Positions 1 to 11,815 of a DNA stretch of 64,000 nt are shown piece after piece. Source of the DNA: Hygrophila difformis. Its lineage: Eukaryota > Streptophyta > Magnoliopsida > Lamiales > Acanthaceae. The notes beneath the pieces were generated by a model. The model did no database searches and was not told where the DNA came from. It worked only from the letters and a program-made list of their open reading frames with translations. Numbering within the stretch: position 1 is the stretch's first letter; each line of letters opens with the position of its first letter. The stretch is taken from the NCBI GenBank assembly GCA_030278955.1, contig JAOANR010000011.1, forward strand, positions 44,069,417 to 44,133,416. Reading direction: 5' to 3'. Position numbers and translations under genes: made by a program.

Positions 1-1137
1 GGCTCAAGCAATCTGGCCGAATGTGGTACAACCGCCTCAGTGAAAGTTTGATAAAGGAATGCTATACAAATGACCCGATCAGCCCTTGTGTATTTATAAA
101 GAAAAATGGGTCAGAATTTGTGATCGTCGCAGTCTATGTTGACGATTTAAATCTAATTGGAACTCCTGAAGAGTTGAAAAAGGCGGTCGAATATCTGAAA
201 AAGGAGTTTGAAATCAAAGATTTCGGGAAAACGAAATTTTGCCTTGGCCTACAAATTGAGCATTTGGAAATGGGCATATTTGTTCATCAATCAGCTTATA
301 CCCAAAAGGTATTAAAGCAATTTCGAATGGATTATGCTCATCCGCTAAATAATCCAATGGTCGTTCGGGCACTTGATCCTGCAAAGGATCCATTTAGGCC
401 AAAAGAAGATAATGAAGAGCAACTTGGCCCAGAAATTCCATATTTAAGCGCAATTGGTGCGTTAATGTATCTTGCAAACAGCACGCGACCTGATATCGCG
501 TTTGCAGTCAATCTACTCGCAAGATTCAGCTCTTGCCCTACTCAACGACATTGGAAAGGCATAAAGCATGTTTTTCGCTATCTCCAATGAACAATTGATC
601 TTGGGTTATTTTACCCAAAAGACTCTCGACATGAGTTAATTGGCTATGCCGATGCAGGTTATTTATCAGACCCACACAGCCAAATCTCAAACAGGCTATA
701 TCTTCACGTGTGGTGGAACTGCTATCTCTTGGAGGTCAATGAAGCAGACTCTAACTGCTACTTCTTCTAATCATGCCGAAATATTAGCAATCCATGAAGC
801 AAGTCGAGAATGTGTTTGGTTGAGGTCAATGACTCAACATATATTGAAGAGTTGTGGTTTAATCATTGAACCACAAATGCCCCCAACAATTTTATTTGAA
901 GATAATTCGGCTTGTGTAGCCCAGTTGAAAGGGGGTTATATCAAAGGAGATAGAACGAAGCATATTTCACCAAAATTCTTCTACACTCATGATCTTCAAA
1001 AGAATGGTGAAGTCGATGTGCAACAAATTCGATCAGAAAATAATTTAGCGGATCTATTTACCAAGGCATTGCCGACTGCAACATTCGAGAAGCTCGTGAA
1101 GAAAATTGGAATGCGGCGGCTTCGAGATTTAAAATGA
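1..1137 (+). pseudogene. Ty1/copia polyprotein remnant (RT C-terminus and RNase H)
   Basis: This is the 3' half of a copia polyprotein, entering from the window edge. The first open segment (21-590) has the reverse-transcriptase active-site motif YVDDLNLIG and the downstream conserved block LSAIGALMYLANSTRPDIAFAV. The second segment (to 1137) has the RNase H part, with SQTGYIFTCGGTAISWRS and the ending KGDRTKHISPKFF...LFTKALPTATFEKLV. The frame is broken twice: an in-frame TGA at 588-590, and a small deletion near 673 that shifts frame inside the DPH/AKS motif. The element therefore cannot make an intact protein. Motifs resemble the Ale-type copia lineage. The copy at 58.2-60 kb belongs to the same family. 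Confidence 0.93.
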
Positions 1138-1261
1138 TGTCCAAATCACGGGGAGCATCTGATACAAGAATACTGTACTCTTTTTCCTTCACTTGGATTT
1201 TTTCCCACTGGGTTTTTTCCAAGTAAGGTTTTAACGAGGCATATTCTTCGTATTGACGACA

Positions 1262-1510
1262 TTCAAGGGGGAGTATTATGCATGTAAACAAAACATGTGA
1301 ATGTCTAGTGTTCAACATCCATGTTCATGCCTTGATCATAAGGTTAGACATGTGAAAGTCTTGAAATGTATATGCCTTGATTATGAGGTTAGTAAATAGT
1401 GAGAGGATAAAAAAGTTTATAAATAGCCTATGTAATGTATTGAGAAGTTAAGTTAGAAAAATTTTATGCAAGCTTAATACTTGTTTCATTTCATAGCCAT
1501 AATTATTACA
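1262..1510 (+). repeat. Copia polypurine tract and 3' LTR remnant
   Basis: A purine-rich tract (CAAGGGGGAGTATTA, 1263-1277) follows the copia RNase H, as expected for plus-strand priming. The LTR probably starts at TGCATG (1279) and contains a TATA-like TTTATAAATAG near 1418-1428. The end near ATTATTACA (1510) is a guess, because the 5' partner LTR lies outside the window. The second copia copy has the same tract next to TGCATG. Confidence 0.6.
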
Positions 1511-1793
1511 CTTTATCCATTTTATTATCCCACCTTTAAACTTCCTTTCTTTCACCATTTAATCCCAATTTCCATTACAATACTTCCACTATAAACACAA
1601 GCTAATAAGCCATATACCATTTTATTGTACACATACATAAATAAAGATAGTTATTTCTATAACAATTTCATCATTTCTTACATTTTCATTTCCATCTCAT
1701 AACGATCATAAAATGGAGACAATCAGTGGAGAGAGAGAATATATCCCAGAAATCATCGGAACATAATCATTATTTCTATCTTATCACTTGTTA

Positions 1794-2275
1794 CTCCCTC
1801 CGTCCCGCGAAGATTGAAGCCTTTCTTTTGGGCACGGTAATTTAGGTAGTGGAGTTTAGTAGTTAAAGTGGTGTGGGTATTTGTGTTTAAGATTATAATG
1901 AATTTTGATATTGTTTATTGTTTAACTTTGACTTAATATTATCGTAGTGATGTAATTTGAGAAAAATATTCAAGTGTGGTCTTGTTAGAATCGTCTAATC
2001 GTGTAGTTTTAGAATATATAATTTATACAATTTTTATTTGTATCAATTTTGTAATATTAAGAGTTAAAGAAATATAAGGGACTTTGTGTAGGAAAGTAAT
2101 AATGCATTGGAATTTGTGCAGAATAGTAAAAGTAAGTATTTTTAATGGGATTTGACAATAATTAAGATTCTAATCAAACTTATATTAATTTAATTTTTCT
2201 AAAAACGGAAAGGGTTCAAACTTCGTGGGACACCCCAAAAAGGAATAGGGTTAAAACTTCGTGGGACGGAGGGAG
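1794..2275. mobile_element. Stowaway-like MITE (about 480 bp)
   Basis: Terminal inverted repeats start CTCCCTCCGTCCCGCGAAG and end with the complement (CTTCGTGGGACGGAGGGAG). They are flanked by a TA duplication at 1792-1793 and 2276-2277, which is the Tc1/mariner Stowaway signature. The interior contains TCTTGTTAGAATCGTCT, a block also present in the MITEs at 41.4, 42.8, 43.3 and 57.6 kb, so it is a larger relative of that family. No transposase reading frame is present. Confidence 0.9.
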
Positions 2276-2277
2276 TA

Positions 2278-3231
2278 CATTAGTGGACCAAAATGTCACT
2301 CTCATTAGGCAACAATAGGCAGCAGGACATGAAAATGCCTGAATATTTGGACGATGGAGCTTAATTCTAGTTCTAGCTAGGGCGCTACACCATTTTCAGT
2401 CCCCCTATTCTTTAATTTCAAACACTTGCCTTGGCAACATTATTGTCAATAACACAACTGTACTGTACTAGTGTGCCACTCTCCAAGACATTACTCCTGC
2501 AATAGTGCAATTACAAAGTGAGACAGGGTCAGGAAAATAGCAGAGCATAGCACAGTACAAATGTACAATGCCAGCCTCTTTTTTGGCTTAAAATATTTTT
2601 GACTACTGACTTGATGATGCTCTCTTTTTCTTGCACTCGGATTTCCCCCTCAGTCTTTCTTTTTCACCTTCACACATTAATTGCGGTATTCTCTCCCTTT
2701 AATTTGTCCCCCCTTTCCCATTGCCCCCTCACCTCACAGTCACAGTCCCTCTCCGTCACTCACTGATGGAAATACTAGTACTACATGGGCTTGGATATAT
2801 GCTGGAGTGGAGTCCCTTGTGTTGGCCCCCTGCACAGCGGCCCCTCTGCCTTGTTATATTACCTACTTATCTTTTTGTCTTCTTGTCCGAGGAGAGAATA
2901 TAATCCTCTTTTTGTCCATTTAACAGCAGGAGATCATGTGTCACTGTTTTTTCATCTGTCAGAAAATTAAACGGGCATTTTTACTTCATCTGTACTGTTT
3001 TGTTTTGCCCCATTGGGCCAATCTCAGAACACCCCACTTCCTTCCATCCACTTTCATATTTTAGCTAATGTATGCCCACCACCAACATTTTTTTTCATCA
3101 TGATTCTTGTTTTTTTAATTAAAGGGAGACACTGTCGTAATTCTTACAAACAAGCACCAATGCCAAATGACCTCCAAAGGCATAACAAATTGGGATTCCA
3201 CAAAGCATCCCCAATTCATTAAGAGAAAAAT
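2278..3231. other. Intergenic, no gene supported
   Basis: The sequence is pyrimidine-rich in places (2640-2760) and has no homology I recognise. The short open frames at 2681-2970 overlap in several frames and show no motifs. The right end merges into the likely 3' untranslated region of the GDSL gene: a T-run at 3252-3265 on this strand lies past its stop codon. Confidence 0.5.
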
Positions 3232-3350
3232 TTACAAATTACAACAGCATCTTTTTTTTTTTTTTCTCTTCTTTTCTTTGATTTGGGTTTTCAGGATTAA
3301 TTGGCCACACAGCAGAAGTACATAGGCAATGACAACGATCCGATCAACGA

Positions 3351-4885
3351 TCAGAGGTCTCTGAGCTGCCTGAGATTCATCGGAGATATGTATTTCTTGT
3401 CCCCATTGACCAATTGCTTGGCGATTATGACATTGGCCGCCTCGCTGGGGTGGTAAGGATCCCAAAACACGTGCTTGCTGCGATCCGAACACATGCTGGA
3501 GCTTGGCCCGCAAGGAATTATGCCGGCGAATTGGCCGCCATTCCCGCAACAAGCTTTACTCGCAGTTGTGAACCCTGCAATTAATCGTTTCTCCCCCAGA
3601 TGGCCAATCAGTTTCCAATCGAAGCATAACACTCTAAAAAAATTTTCACTAATAAAAGAAAACAACTTGGGGAAGTCTACCGTATTTATCGTAGTTCGTA
3701 ATGAGTTCCATGACGAGGTCGTACACATTGGCGTGGACAAAGGTCGCGCCTTGGAGGTTTTCGTTCAGCTCCTGCAGAAGATCCTTCAATCTCACGTTGT
3801 ACTGAAGCGCCAGCTTATTCGGCAACGACACGCATTCGTCCTGGCTCAATTGATTGATTGTTTTCTGGTAAGGAATGCAGCCGAGTGGTCCGACGTTTCC
3901 GATCACGAACTTCCTAGCGTCCAATCGATACAGCCTCTGCAGTACTCGCACACATAATATACAATTGTATATTCATTTAATTGATATTGTCTTAAACTTA
4001 CATATCATATACTCCTATTAAGGGATTAACTTTGGTGCCCTAATTAATTGTTATACGTACGGTGAGCTGTCCGCGTAAATGGTTGATGAGATCGTCGACA
4101 AAGCCGTTGGGGGTTTGTGTGATCCTCGCGCCGATTGAGATCACAGGGAGGAGGTAATTGTTGAGGAAGTCGTTGGAGCCAATTGTGATGGAGAAGATGG
4201 ATCTCCTCGAGATGTATTCCTTCGCTGTTTTCGCGCCCAAAAGTTTGTCGATTTGCTTCCGGGTGATGTTGAAGTAGTCGACTTGGATGTCCATTGAAAG
4301 CCGGTTCACCTGCACCATCATTCATGGCTATCCAGGTAAAATCATCATTACAAAATAAATGATCAACAACAAAAGTGTACAAGTTTGGGATGTGGTTACG
4401 AATATTCTGCCAGTGGCGTTCATGATTCCTCCGCCTCCTGATGCATAGTTGACACCGTATAATAAGGCTTTCCCTGTCGTGTTTGGCGCGAGAAATGGGA
4501 GTGCGTAGTGTGGCTGTCCTAATTCCTCCCCTGTTTGTAAGAATTTTCAACAAGCATTACACTTCCAGTGAAGGAGTTTATTAGGTAGGACAGGACAATG
4601 GCATTAATTTGTGAAGTGAATAGTGATCGTACCAACAATGTCCCCTATGGTTCTCCCATTCGTGTATCGACCTGTGGGGGAGCCTCCAGAAGCTTTAAAA
4701 TCGATGCCATTAGGGGCGATATTTGCCCGGGACAACGTTGGCAAGTAATTGTTGTTCCCTGCATCGACCAAAGAATCACCAAAGATGAACGAAGCCCCCT
4801 TCGTTAAGTCCACATCTTGGGACAATCCAAAAGATGTCAAGCTTAATAGGATCAAAGCCAAAGCGCGACGAATGTTGAAGGCCAT
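3351..4885 (-). CDS. GDSL esterase/lipase, 5 exons
   Basis: A secreted SGNH/GDSL-family lipid hydrolase is predicted. Exons, minus strand, are 4885-4633, 4530-4400, 4309-4061, 3936-3681 and 3574-3351. All introns are GT-AG and phases join without a stop, giving 370 aa, normal for the family. An N-terminal hydrophobic signal peptide (ALALILLSLTSFG) precedes block I, FIFGDSLVDAGNN, with the nucleophilic Ser. Block II is in YASGGGGIMNATG, block III is SITIGSNDFLNNY, and the C-terminal block DPYHPSEAAN supplies Asp and His. I chose the ATG at 4885 for its context (A at -3, G at +4); an in-frame ATG at 4897 is possible and adds four residues. It is divergent from the CDCA7-like gene. The physiological substrate cannot be told from sequence; cuticle or cell-wall lipids are usual guesses for the family. 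Confidence 0.95.
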
Positions 4886-5694
4886 GCTTGATCTCATTAA
4901 AGGAAAGACACTAGTTCAGTGACTGAGATGTGTGTTTCAGTACAAGCTAAGTTGTAGGGAAGAAGAAGACAACAAACGTGATTTTAATGTGGTGGGGAAA
5001 CTTGTAAGAATGAATGGAGTTGTATTTTGGTAAGACCCTTTTTTCTTTACAGCATAAGTGACGGAAAGATTTTTCTGGAGTTTGGTTATCTATTCAGGCT
5101 AACTTGTCAAAAGTTCTTTTAAATCAAGCAAAAGTTAAGTCAAAAGTGGGAGTGTTGTGTATAAAAGTGGCTACTAGGTGTGTTTGGTTGGGGATTCTTG
5201 ATTAAGGATCTTGCTTGTAGGATGTTGCAAAATAGATTATTCCCAATCATCCATGTGCCAAAAATCAACCAGGAACTTGATTGTTAATTTGTTTGTTACT
5301 TGGACCATTTTTTTTTATAATCCACCAACCTCATTGTTTCTCTGGAAAAAAAAAAAAATAAATTGAATGCTGAAAGATGACATTTAGTTCAATTTTGGGC
5401 TGAGAAAATGCTTTAGTATACCACATGGCCCAAAAGAGGCGGGCCCAGCAGCCCAAGGGTATTTTTGTCAATTGGTTTCCCGCCACCGACCTAGGGCTAC
5501 CGTCACTTTTCCCGCCACGGAAGCCCTTTATGGTAATATTGCCATATGGTCTCCACTTACCATAAGCGCGCCAATCGACCGTTGGAGACAACACTTTATT
5601 TCTCACAGAGATCGATATCCTGTCTCTCACATCTGCACGATTTACCCTAACAATTCCTTCCATCCACATTCCTCATTCCTGAGCATTTCTGCCA
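4886..5694. promoter_or_regulatory. Shared bidirectional promoter region of GDSL and CDCA7-like genes
   Basis: The two start codons point away from each other across 809 bp, so both promoters must lie here. The CDCA7-proximal half is GC-richer (5400-5690) and carries two E2F-type sites. The GDSL-proximal half is AT-rich with no clear site. A poly-A/T stretch sits at 5308-5359. No transposon ends were recognised with confidence. Confidence 0.6.
5476..5516 (+). promoter_or_regulatory. Two E2F/DP-type sites (TTTCCCGCC)
   Basis: TTTCCCGCC occurs at 5476-5484 and again at 5508-5516 in the same orientation, 32 bp apart and about 180-220 bp upstream of the CDCA7-like ATG. The plant and animal E2F consensus is TTTSSCGC, which both fit. 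Animal CDCA7 genes are known E2F targets, so S-phase regulation is a reasonable inference here. Confidence 0.65.
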
Positions 5695-8600
5695 ATGGTG
5701 ACTCTAAGCGGCGGAAGTTTGGATTCGCAAACACACCACCACCAGCAGAAAGAAGCAATGGAAAAGGTGGAGGCCCATTCCCCGGGCATCTCGGACTACG
5801 AGCTTTCCAGAGAGGAGAGAATCAAGGAGAATCGGGAGAGAATGCAGAAGCTTGGCATTTTTGACCTTTCTCTCAAATTCAGATCTGTCAAGCCCACTTC
5901 AAATAAAGCTTTCAGCAAGAAGATTGCTCGGGGACGGGATCTTACTCCTCCTCCTAAACCTGGGCCTGTCCGCCGCTCCTCCAGGTTCTCAAAGAATGCT
6001 TTTTGCTCTTGTGCTTTGTGTGTTTGCGTGTGATTTTTTTTTCTTTTATAATTATTATGGCACCGGAATTTTCGATTGCTGCATTTTTATCTGTTTGGTG
6101 GTTTGGTTTGGTTTGTTGTTAAATCATGTTTGCGTCTGATATTGTTTAAGCGAAATTTTTTTGGGGAAAAATTGAATTGTAAACTGGTGGGGTGATGGAT
6201 AATGCAATCGATTGAAAGTTGATTGCCAGAACGAAGAAAGGCAGGATTTTTAAACCCTAATTTGCGGTGTATGGTTTAGAAGATGGGTTTGAATCAAATG
6301 GGCTAGGTTTAGTTAATTAATCAAAAGCACCAGCTCTATATTCCAATCAATAATCATCTCTGGAAAATGAGTAATGAATTTTAAATATACAGTGACTTGG
6401 CTTTTTGGTCAATGTGAAGTACGTAACTGTTTGTTTGCTTTGCTCTCTTTGATGTAAAATGTAGGCTACAGAAATCAACACCAGTGAACTATAACGAACG
6501 TGTGGCAAAGCAAGACAAATCTTTTAATGATGATGATCTTCTCAGAGAGGTGGGTTCAAAACCTGAAATTTACACCGATGAGCATGAAAAATTGCTGGGC
6601 AGCACAGAGAGGAGTTGGGAATTTTTTGTTGATGGATATGGACGAGATGGGAAGAGAATATATGATCCTGTTCGGGGGAAGACTTGTCATCAGTGCAGGT
6701 TTGTGTTGTTTTGTTTATGGTTTGCCTGCTTCTAAAAGGCCTTATTGTACTGGATTAGGTTCAGATTTATGCATATCTTTTCTTCCTTTTTAAATAAACT
6801 AATTGAATTCAGCACAGAGTAAAGTTCATAACTAGTAGTACTATATTTGAGCACCAATTATTTGATTTTAGTATGTTCTCAATTTACTACATTCAGACCT
6901 ACGTTCTGATTTAGTTAAACGAGTTTGATCTGTATTAACTCTACGGCTAGATTGTTGTAACAACTACTTTCTGCAGCACTAGTTTCTGGAACCTTTTTCA
7001 CCTGATGCTATTCCACCAGCAACAGGAATACCTGACCTTGGCATTTTTGGTTGTGTGCTGGCGACCAAAATATGCAAGTATGCATTAGAATACTTGATGG
7101 CTTTTTCTCCTGCTGATAAGGGTGCCACGACACTCGAGTCATGGTTGGTCCTTGCAACATAAGAGGAGCAGGATCAAGTTTTCTATTTACTTATCATATC
7201 ACCTCTTGTTCGAAACTCATTTTCTGGAACAAACTTGAACCAGTGCCAACTTTTGTCACCAAATTATGTTTTTGTTGTTACACCTACACCAATGATGTCT
7301 CCAAAATTCTTCTTGAACATTTTTTGGATGGAACACAAAGTTCATTGGCATGTAAGAATGTATATATTTTGATATTTGTCTGTGTGCATTAGCATCTTTT
7401 AATCACTATCTAATCTGAGTTTGATTTGATATGATATTTGTAGTCAAACATGTTATGTGTCTCTTTATTCACCTCCTCTTTTTGCATATCTGAAGAGATG
7501 TCATGCTGTTTCAGGCAAAAAACTCTTGGCCATCGGACACACTGCAGCAACTGCGACATGGTTCAAGGACAGTTCTGTGGTGATTGTTTATATATGAGGT
7601 ATCAAAAACTAACTACATCTTGAATAATACCTGTTTCTTGAATTAATACCTGTTCTAGGAGGTTGCATGGTTCAAACACAGTTTTCACACATCTACCAGT
7701 TGTCCAGTTCCAAGCACTCTAGTTTTGTTCAAGAAAGTATTACAATTAGTTTTATTTTTTGCACGAAAAAATCGGTTTTCAATTTCTCAAATGTTTAGAT
7801 TATCCCAGCAATAATAAACTAGGAAGAATCCTGTGTTATGTTGCTGATTATAACTGACCTTTTGTGGCCATCTTGAATTTTTGTTTTGATTTTATTTCTG
7901 TAAAGTTGTTCAGTCAAACACAAGACTTATCAAGAACATCCTCTTGCAGGTATGGGGAGCATGTACTTGAAGCAAATGAAAATCCCGACTGGATTTGCCC
8001 TGTTTGCCGTGGCATTTGCAACTGCAGTTTATGTAGGCAAGCAAAAGGATGGGCTCCCACAGGGCTTCTTTACCGGAAGGTAAGTCTAGAACCTCTATTC
8101 AACTTGATGGTTATTTATGTCCCTTCACGATGAGCATTCATAACTCCAGCTTTAATGCTTCATCTGTTTCAGATTTCAAGTCTTGGCTATAAGTCAGTGG
8201 CACATTATCTCATCAAAACACGGCGTGCGGATGTAGGTTCAGATGAAAATGCTGGTGACAAGGTCCCAATTTCTTCTAAGAGATCACTCCCCTTTACTGA
8301 TGTTGAAACAACTGCTGGAGATGATATTTCTAAAGCCAGTGCTGTATCTTTGGACATTGGTCATCCTCCTCCTGAAGTTGAAAAAGAAAGCGCAGTCTCT
8401 TCAGAATGTGATGCAGGGCCTCCACTTGACTCTGTCCTTGTCTCTCGGCCGAAACATCAAGTTGAACTACCATTGGACCCTGAACTTAAACAGTGTAATT
8501 CTGAATATGGAATTAAAAAAGAATCAGACAGTCTTGTGCCTGATGAATCCAATGAAAACAGAATGGAGCCAACAAAGGCTACCGATCATCCTCCTGCTTC

Positions 8601-9051
8601 CAGTGATTACCCTGTGGGTTTATTGACATCCAACAACGAAATCAAGAAAGAGGAGAGCATGAATATGGACAATGGGGATGTTGCAACAAATACATATCCA
8701 GAGAAGCCTACAGAGCCACTGAATGATGCAAGCCCTCCTGATTCCAGCAATGACAATGGAGATTTACTGATTTCCAACTACAGAGTCAAGAAAGTGGAAA
8801 GTATGAATACAGGTAATGAGGATGTTCCAACAAATACTACTCCCACGCCCACCAAGAAGAAGCGTATGCTCCCCCAAACAACACCTGATAGTGTTGCTGG
8901 AAGGTTGAGGCTGAGACGGCTTAATCCCAATGCAGTTGAGAGCCTGGAACTGGTAAACGCGAAAAAGGCAAGACAACAGGCAAAGGATACCTCCAAGACA
9001 GCAGATGGAGACAGTATTGCTAGCAGATTGAAAAGGCGACGCAAAACCTAG
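5695..9051 (+). CDS. CDCA7-like 4CXXC (R1-type) zinc-finger protein, 5 exons
   Basis: Exons are 5695-5984, 6465-6698, 7515-7598, 7950-8079 and 8173-9051, all GT-AG, giving 538 aa. Residues about 35-65 form a charged helix ([17 protein letters not shown]) typical of plant members. The zinc-finger domain spans exons 2-4 with cysteine pairs CHQC, CSNC, CGDC, CPVC and CNCSLC, matching the zf-4CXXC_R1 domain of CDCA7/CDCA7L. The C-terminal half is acidic and low-complexity, with a roughly 48-residue imperfect repeat (starting near residues 396 and 444). It ends in a basic, nuclear-localisation-like tail in which the motif [11 protein letters not shown] recurs as [11 protein letters not shown]. Animal CDCA7 recruits the HELLS remodeller to maintain DNA methylation; a role with plant DDM1 is inferred from the family, not shown here. 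Confidence 0.93.
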
Positions 9052-9713
9052 AGTACTGAACCCCTGGTAATGTTTTTCTTGCTTTATCCTGACAACTTAT
9101 ATGTTGCTATTGTGCATATGAACTAGTTTAGCACAATTTGTTGTACGCTCAAGCCTCAAAGTAAAACAAGAAGTCTTTCTTGAGTGTGCTTAAGCATGTT
9201 TTTGAGATCCAGCTGAACATTTGAAATCTTACCCCTCATAGTTGGGAAGGGATGTCAATGTCAATGTGTCATCACTGCATTTAACAAGGTACATTTAGTA
9301 GCACTTGGGGACAAGTACCTAAATATGCTAATTTCCTTGAACTTGGGTGGGAACTTTGTGCGATGCTCTATTGTTGACTCTCACCCACAGACCACAGTGG
9401 TATTCATCTTATAATTATAGACAAGTTAAAATAATGTCACAACTCACAGCTTAGTGATGTACTCTTGGTATGGTATAAATTTGAAGGATAGACACGCTCA
9501 TAAGTGATCAGAAAAATTCACACATATTACACACCATATTTTTTAAAGTATACAAACCATCTTAAAGTACAAGAGAATAAGGAATTAAATATATTTCCAT
9601 AATAATAAACGGAATGTAGAAACTAATTTCCATAATTGTTTGAAATTTTCAAATTAAATTTAAGAAGAATATATATTTTTTTTCATATATTGTTGTTAAT
9701 TGTTCTATTTTAT
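9052..9713. other. 3' UTR of the CDCA7-like gene and AT-rich intergenic
   Basis: The first few hundred bases presumably include the 3' untranslated region; no polyadenylation signal could be assigned securely. From about 9480 the sequence becomes AT-rich, up to the hAT element. No gene is supported. Confidence 0.5.
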
Positions 9714-10464
9714 TAGGCTGTCAAAATGGGCTTGGCCCGTTGGGCCAGCCCGCCCCCGCCTCCGAAAGGGTGGGTTGGGCTGAATAAATAAAGACCCGTT
9801 TGGAATCGGGCTTAAATGGGCTAGCTTGCCTGGACCCGCCGTCGCTTGGGCTGGCCCGCAGCGGGTGCGGGCCAGCCCGCGTGCTAAGACAAAATTTTAA
9901 TTTATTTAATTTTTTGTTTAGTTTGTTATGGAAATCTAAATAACATATGTATTTGTAAGAATATTGATTAGTTGAATATTATTTGAATTCATATATTTTA
10001 ATTTGATATTAGTTAATATAATTCAATTTATAATTTATAATTTTTTTAATTATAAATTGAATTATATTAACTAAATTAAATTAGAATAATTTTATCGCTT
10101 TATATGACATGAGCTACTTAACATTACTTTTTCAACTAATTTTTTTCAAAAAGAATACTATACAAAATTAAACTCAATCATTTTAGATTTTATTAAAAAT
10201 ATTATTTAATTTTAAAATTAGTTAATATATTTAATTTTGGATAAATAACAATATTATATAATTTATTATATAATTAAAATTTAATTATTAATTAAATAAA
10301 AAACCGCGGGCTAGCCCGTCTGGCCCGCAACCCGCCGGTGGGTTGGTCTGGGCTGAGGTTATTTAGCCCGCCCCGCCGTGGGCCCAGCCCGCCTAAGCCC
10401 GCGAAATGGTGGGCTGGAGTGGGCTTGGCCCGTGTCGTCCCGCCAGCCCGTCTTGACACCTCTA
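9714..10464. mobile_element. Nonautonomous hAT-like element (751 bp)
   Basis: The left end TAGGCTGTCAAAATGGGC and the complement of the right end, TAGAGGTGTCAAGACGGGC, are imperfect terminal inverted repeats of the type seen in plant hAT elements. They are flanked by an 8-bp near-perfect duplication, TATTTTAT (9706-9713) and TATTTTAC (10465-10472). Both subterminal regions are strikingly GC-rich with repeated GGCCCG/CGGGCC motifs, while the interior (9890-10300) is very AT-rich and has a strong hairpin near 10019-10070. No transposase frame is present. Confidence 0.82.
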
Positions 10465-10696
10465 TATTTTACACGCATACTATTAATTACTATAATATTT
10501 TAATATTAGGCTTAAGGATTACAGTGTTGTATACTTGTATTTAAATTTATCGGTTATGGATTGGAATTTTTATTTATTTATTTATTTATTTTTTGAGGAG
10601 CCATTAAAGATCTGGAAAATAGGATTGGAATTTTTATTAAAGCAATTTTTTATTTTTGATTTTTGATTTTTTGCTTGCATCAATACTACTCATTAG

Positions 10697-10862
10697 GACA
10701 ATAGTAGTGGGCTTGAGTAGTCGCTTAAGCAAGGTCTCGGGTTCGAGCCTTGTGTATACAAAAAACTGTTTTGGGAGAAGTGTCCTTAATTGTCCATACA
10801 GATTTTCGATGGATTAGTCTTCGGTCCGATGTGGCCTGAGGATGCCCGGTAATTCACCATAA
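10697..10862 (+). mobile_element. tRNA-derived SINE, copy 1
   Basis: A pol III box B (GGTTCGAGCC, 10740-10749) lies about 30 bp after a box A-like TGGGCTTGAGTAG (10708-10720). The body ends in a short A-rich tail. The 15-bp string AATACTACTCATTAG precedes it (10682-10696) and follows it (10863-10877), consistent with a target-site duplication. Confidence 0.75.
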
Positions 10863-10877
10863 AATACTACTCATTAG

Positions 10878-11008
10878 GTCTCGGGTTCGAGCCTTTGTGT
10901 ATACAGATATTTGCTTTGGGAGAAACAACCCTTCAATGTCCACCCGATCCTCGAGGGATTAGTCATGGTCCAATGTGGCCTGGGGATACCCTCATATTCA
11001 GCTAAAAA
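10878..11008 (+). mobile_element. tRNA-derived SINE, copy 2 (lacks box A)
   Basis: This is homologous to copy 1 from its GTCTCGGGTTCGAGCC onward but starts just before box B (10884-10893), so the box A head is missing. It ends in an A-run and is followed by a third copy of AATACTACTCATTAG (11009-11023). Divergence from copy 1 is clear (for example GATCCTCGAGGGATTAG against GATTTTCGATGGATTAG), so it is not a recent tandem duplicate. Confidence 0.72.
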
Positions 11009-11023
11009 AATACTACTCATTAG

Positions 11024-11797
11024 TCATTAAGTCCAGTCCATGTTTATCCAAATAGTAAGTGTAAAAGATACACAAGCACACTGTGCCGCCTAAGGAAAAA
11101 ATAGGTTTTTATATCATTGTTTTTGTTTTGGTTTACGGTTTTATTTTAAACTAGTAATACCCGCTCGTGCGATGCACTGGGCAATAGATTTTCATCAATA
11201 AAATAAAGAAAATATTTAAAAAGATTTAATAATTTTTTTAGTATACATAAATATACTATTGTCTAAGAACATTACACTACCAACTTTTCAGCTTCAGGAA
11301 TCAACTCTTATATAAACTATTTCGGATACAACAATCAATTGTTGATAATGCATGCACGTAAATATCTTTAAGAAGAAGAGTAAACTAAGAATCATGGTAA
11401 TTATTATACTTTTTTGCTGCTTTTTGAAGAAGAGTAAACTAAGAATCATGGTAATTATTATACTTTTTTGCTGCTTTTTGCAATACACACAATCAAATTA
11501 CCAATAAATAATCTAGAAGAAAATTGAAACAAAGGTCTTCGAGAGGCGAGAACCCCGAGTGATTGCAATTTTGATATAGGTATATTAATGAAAGAACAGC
11601 TGTTTGATAGTACCTCATATCTTTCTTGCATAGCCACTGAATTAACTTTGAAGTGCTTCGATGCCGAAAACTAAATTTCATAAGGAAAATATAGATAGAT
11701 TCAATACATCATTAGTAAAAAAAGAATAATACCAAATGGCAACTCAAATGTCAAATTAACCGGATAAAAAGATGAAACTAAAACCAAATAAATAAAG
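11024..11797. other. AT-rich intergenic with degenerate repeat sequence
   Basis: No gene is supported. The motif ACTAGTAATACCCGCTCGTGC at 11150-11170 resembles a hairpin-bearing repeat end found again, inverted, near 53580-53612. A 54-bp tandem duplication lies at 11372-11479. Confidence 0.4.
11372..11479. repeat. Tandem duplication, 2 x 54 bp
   Basis: A 54-bp unit beginning GAAGAAGAGTAAACTAAGAA occurs at 11372-11425 and again, apparently identical, at 11426-11479. The identity suggests a recent slippage or duplication event. Confidence 0.9.
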
Positions 11798-11815
11798 ACA
11801 ACTTATTACTATGCA

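Noticed and set aside
2681..2970. Overlapping short open frames
   Set aside because: Three frames are open over the same pyrimidine-rich stretch, with no motifs, so they are compositional.
5176..5290. MITE in the divergent promoter
   Set aside because: GGTGTGTTTGGTTGGGGATT looked like a MITE end, but no matching inverted end or target duplication was found.
10740..10893. tRNA genes
   Set aside because: Only pol III box motifs are present; no cloverleaf stems can be drawn, and the A-rich tails and flanking repeats indicate SINEs.
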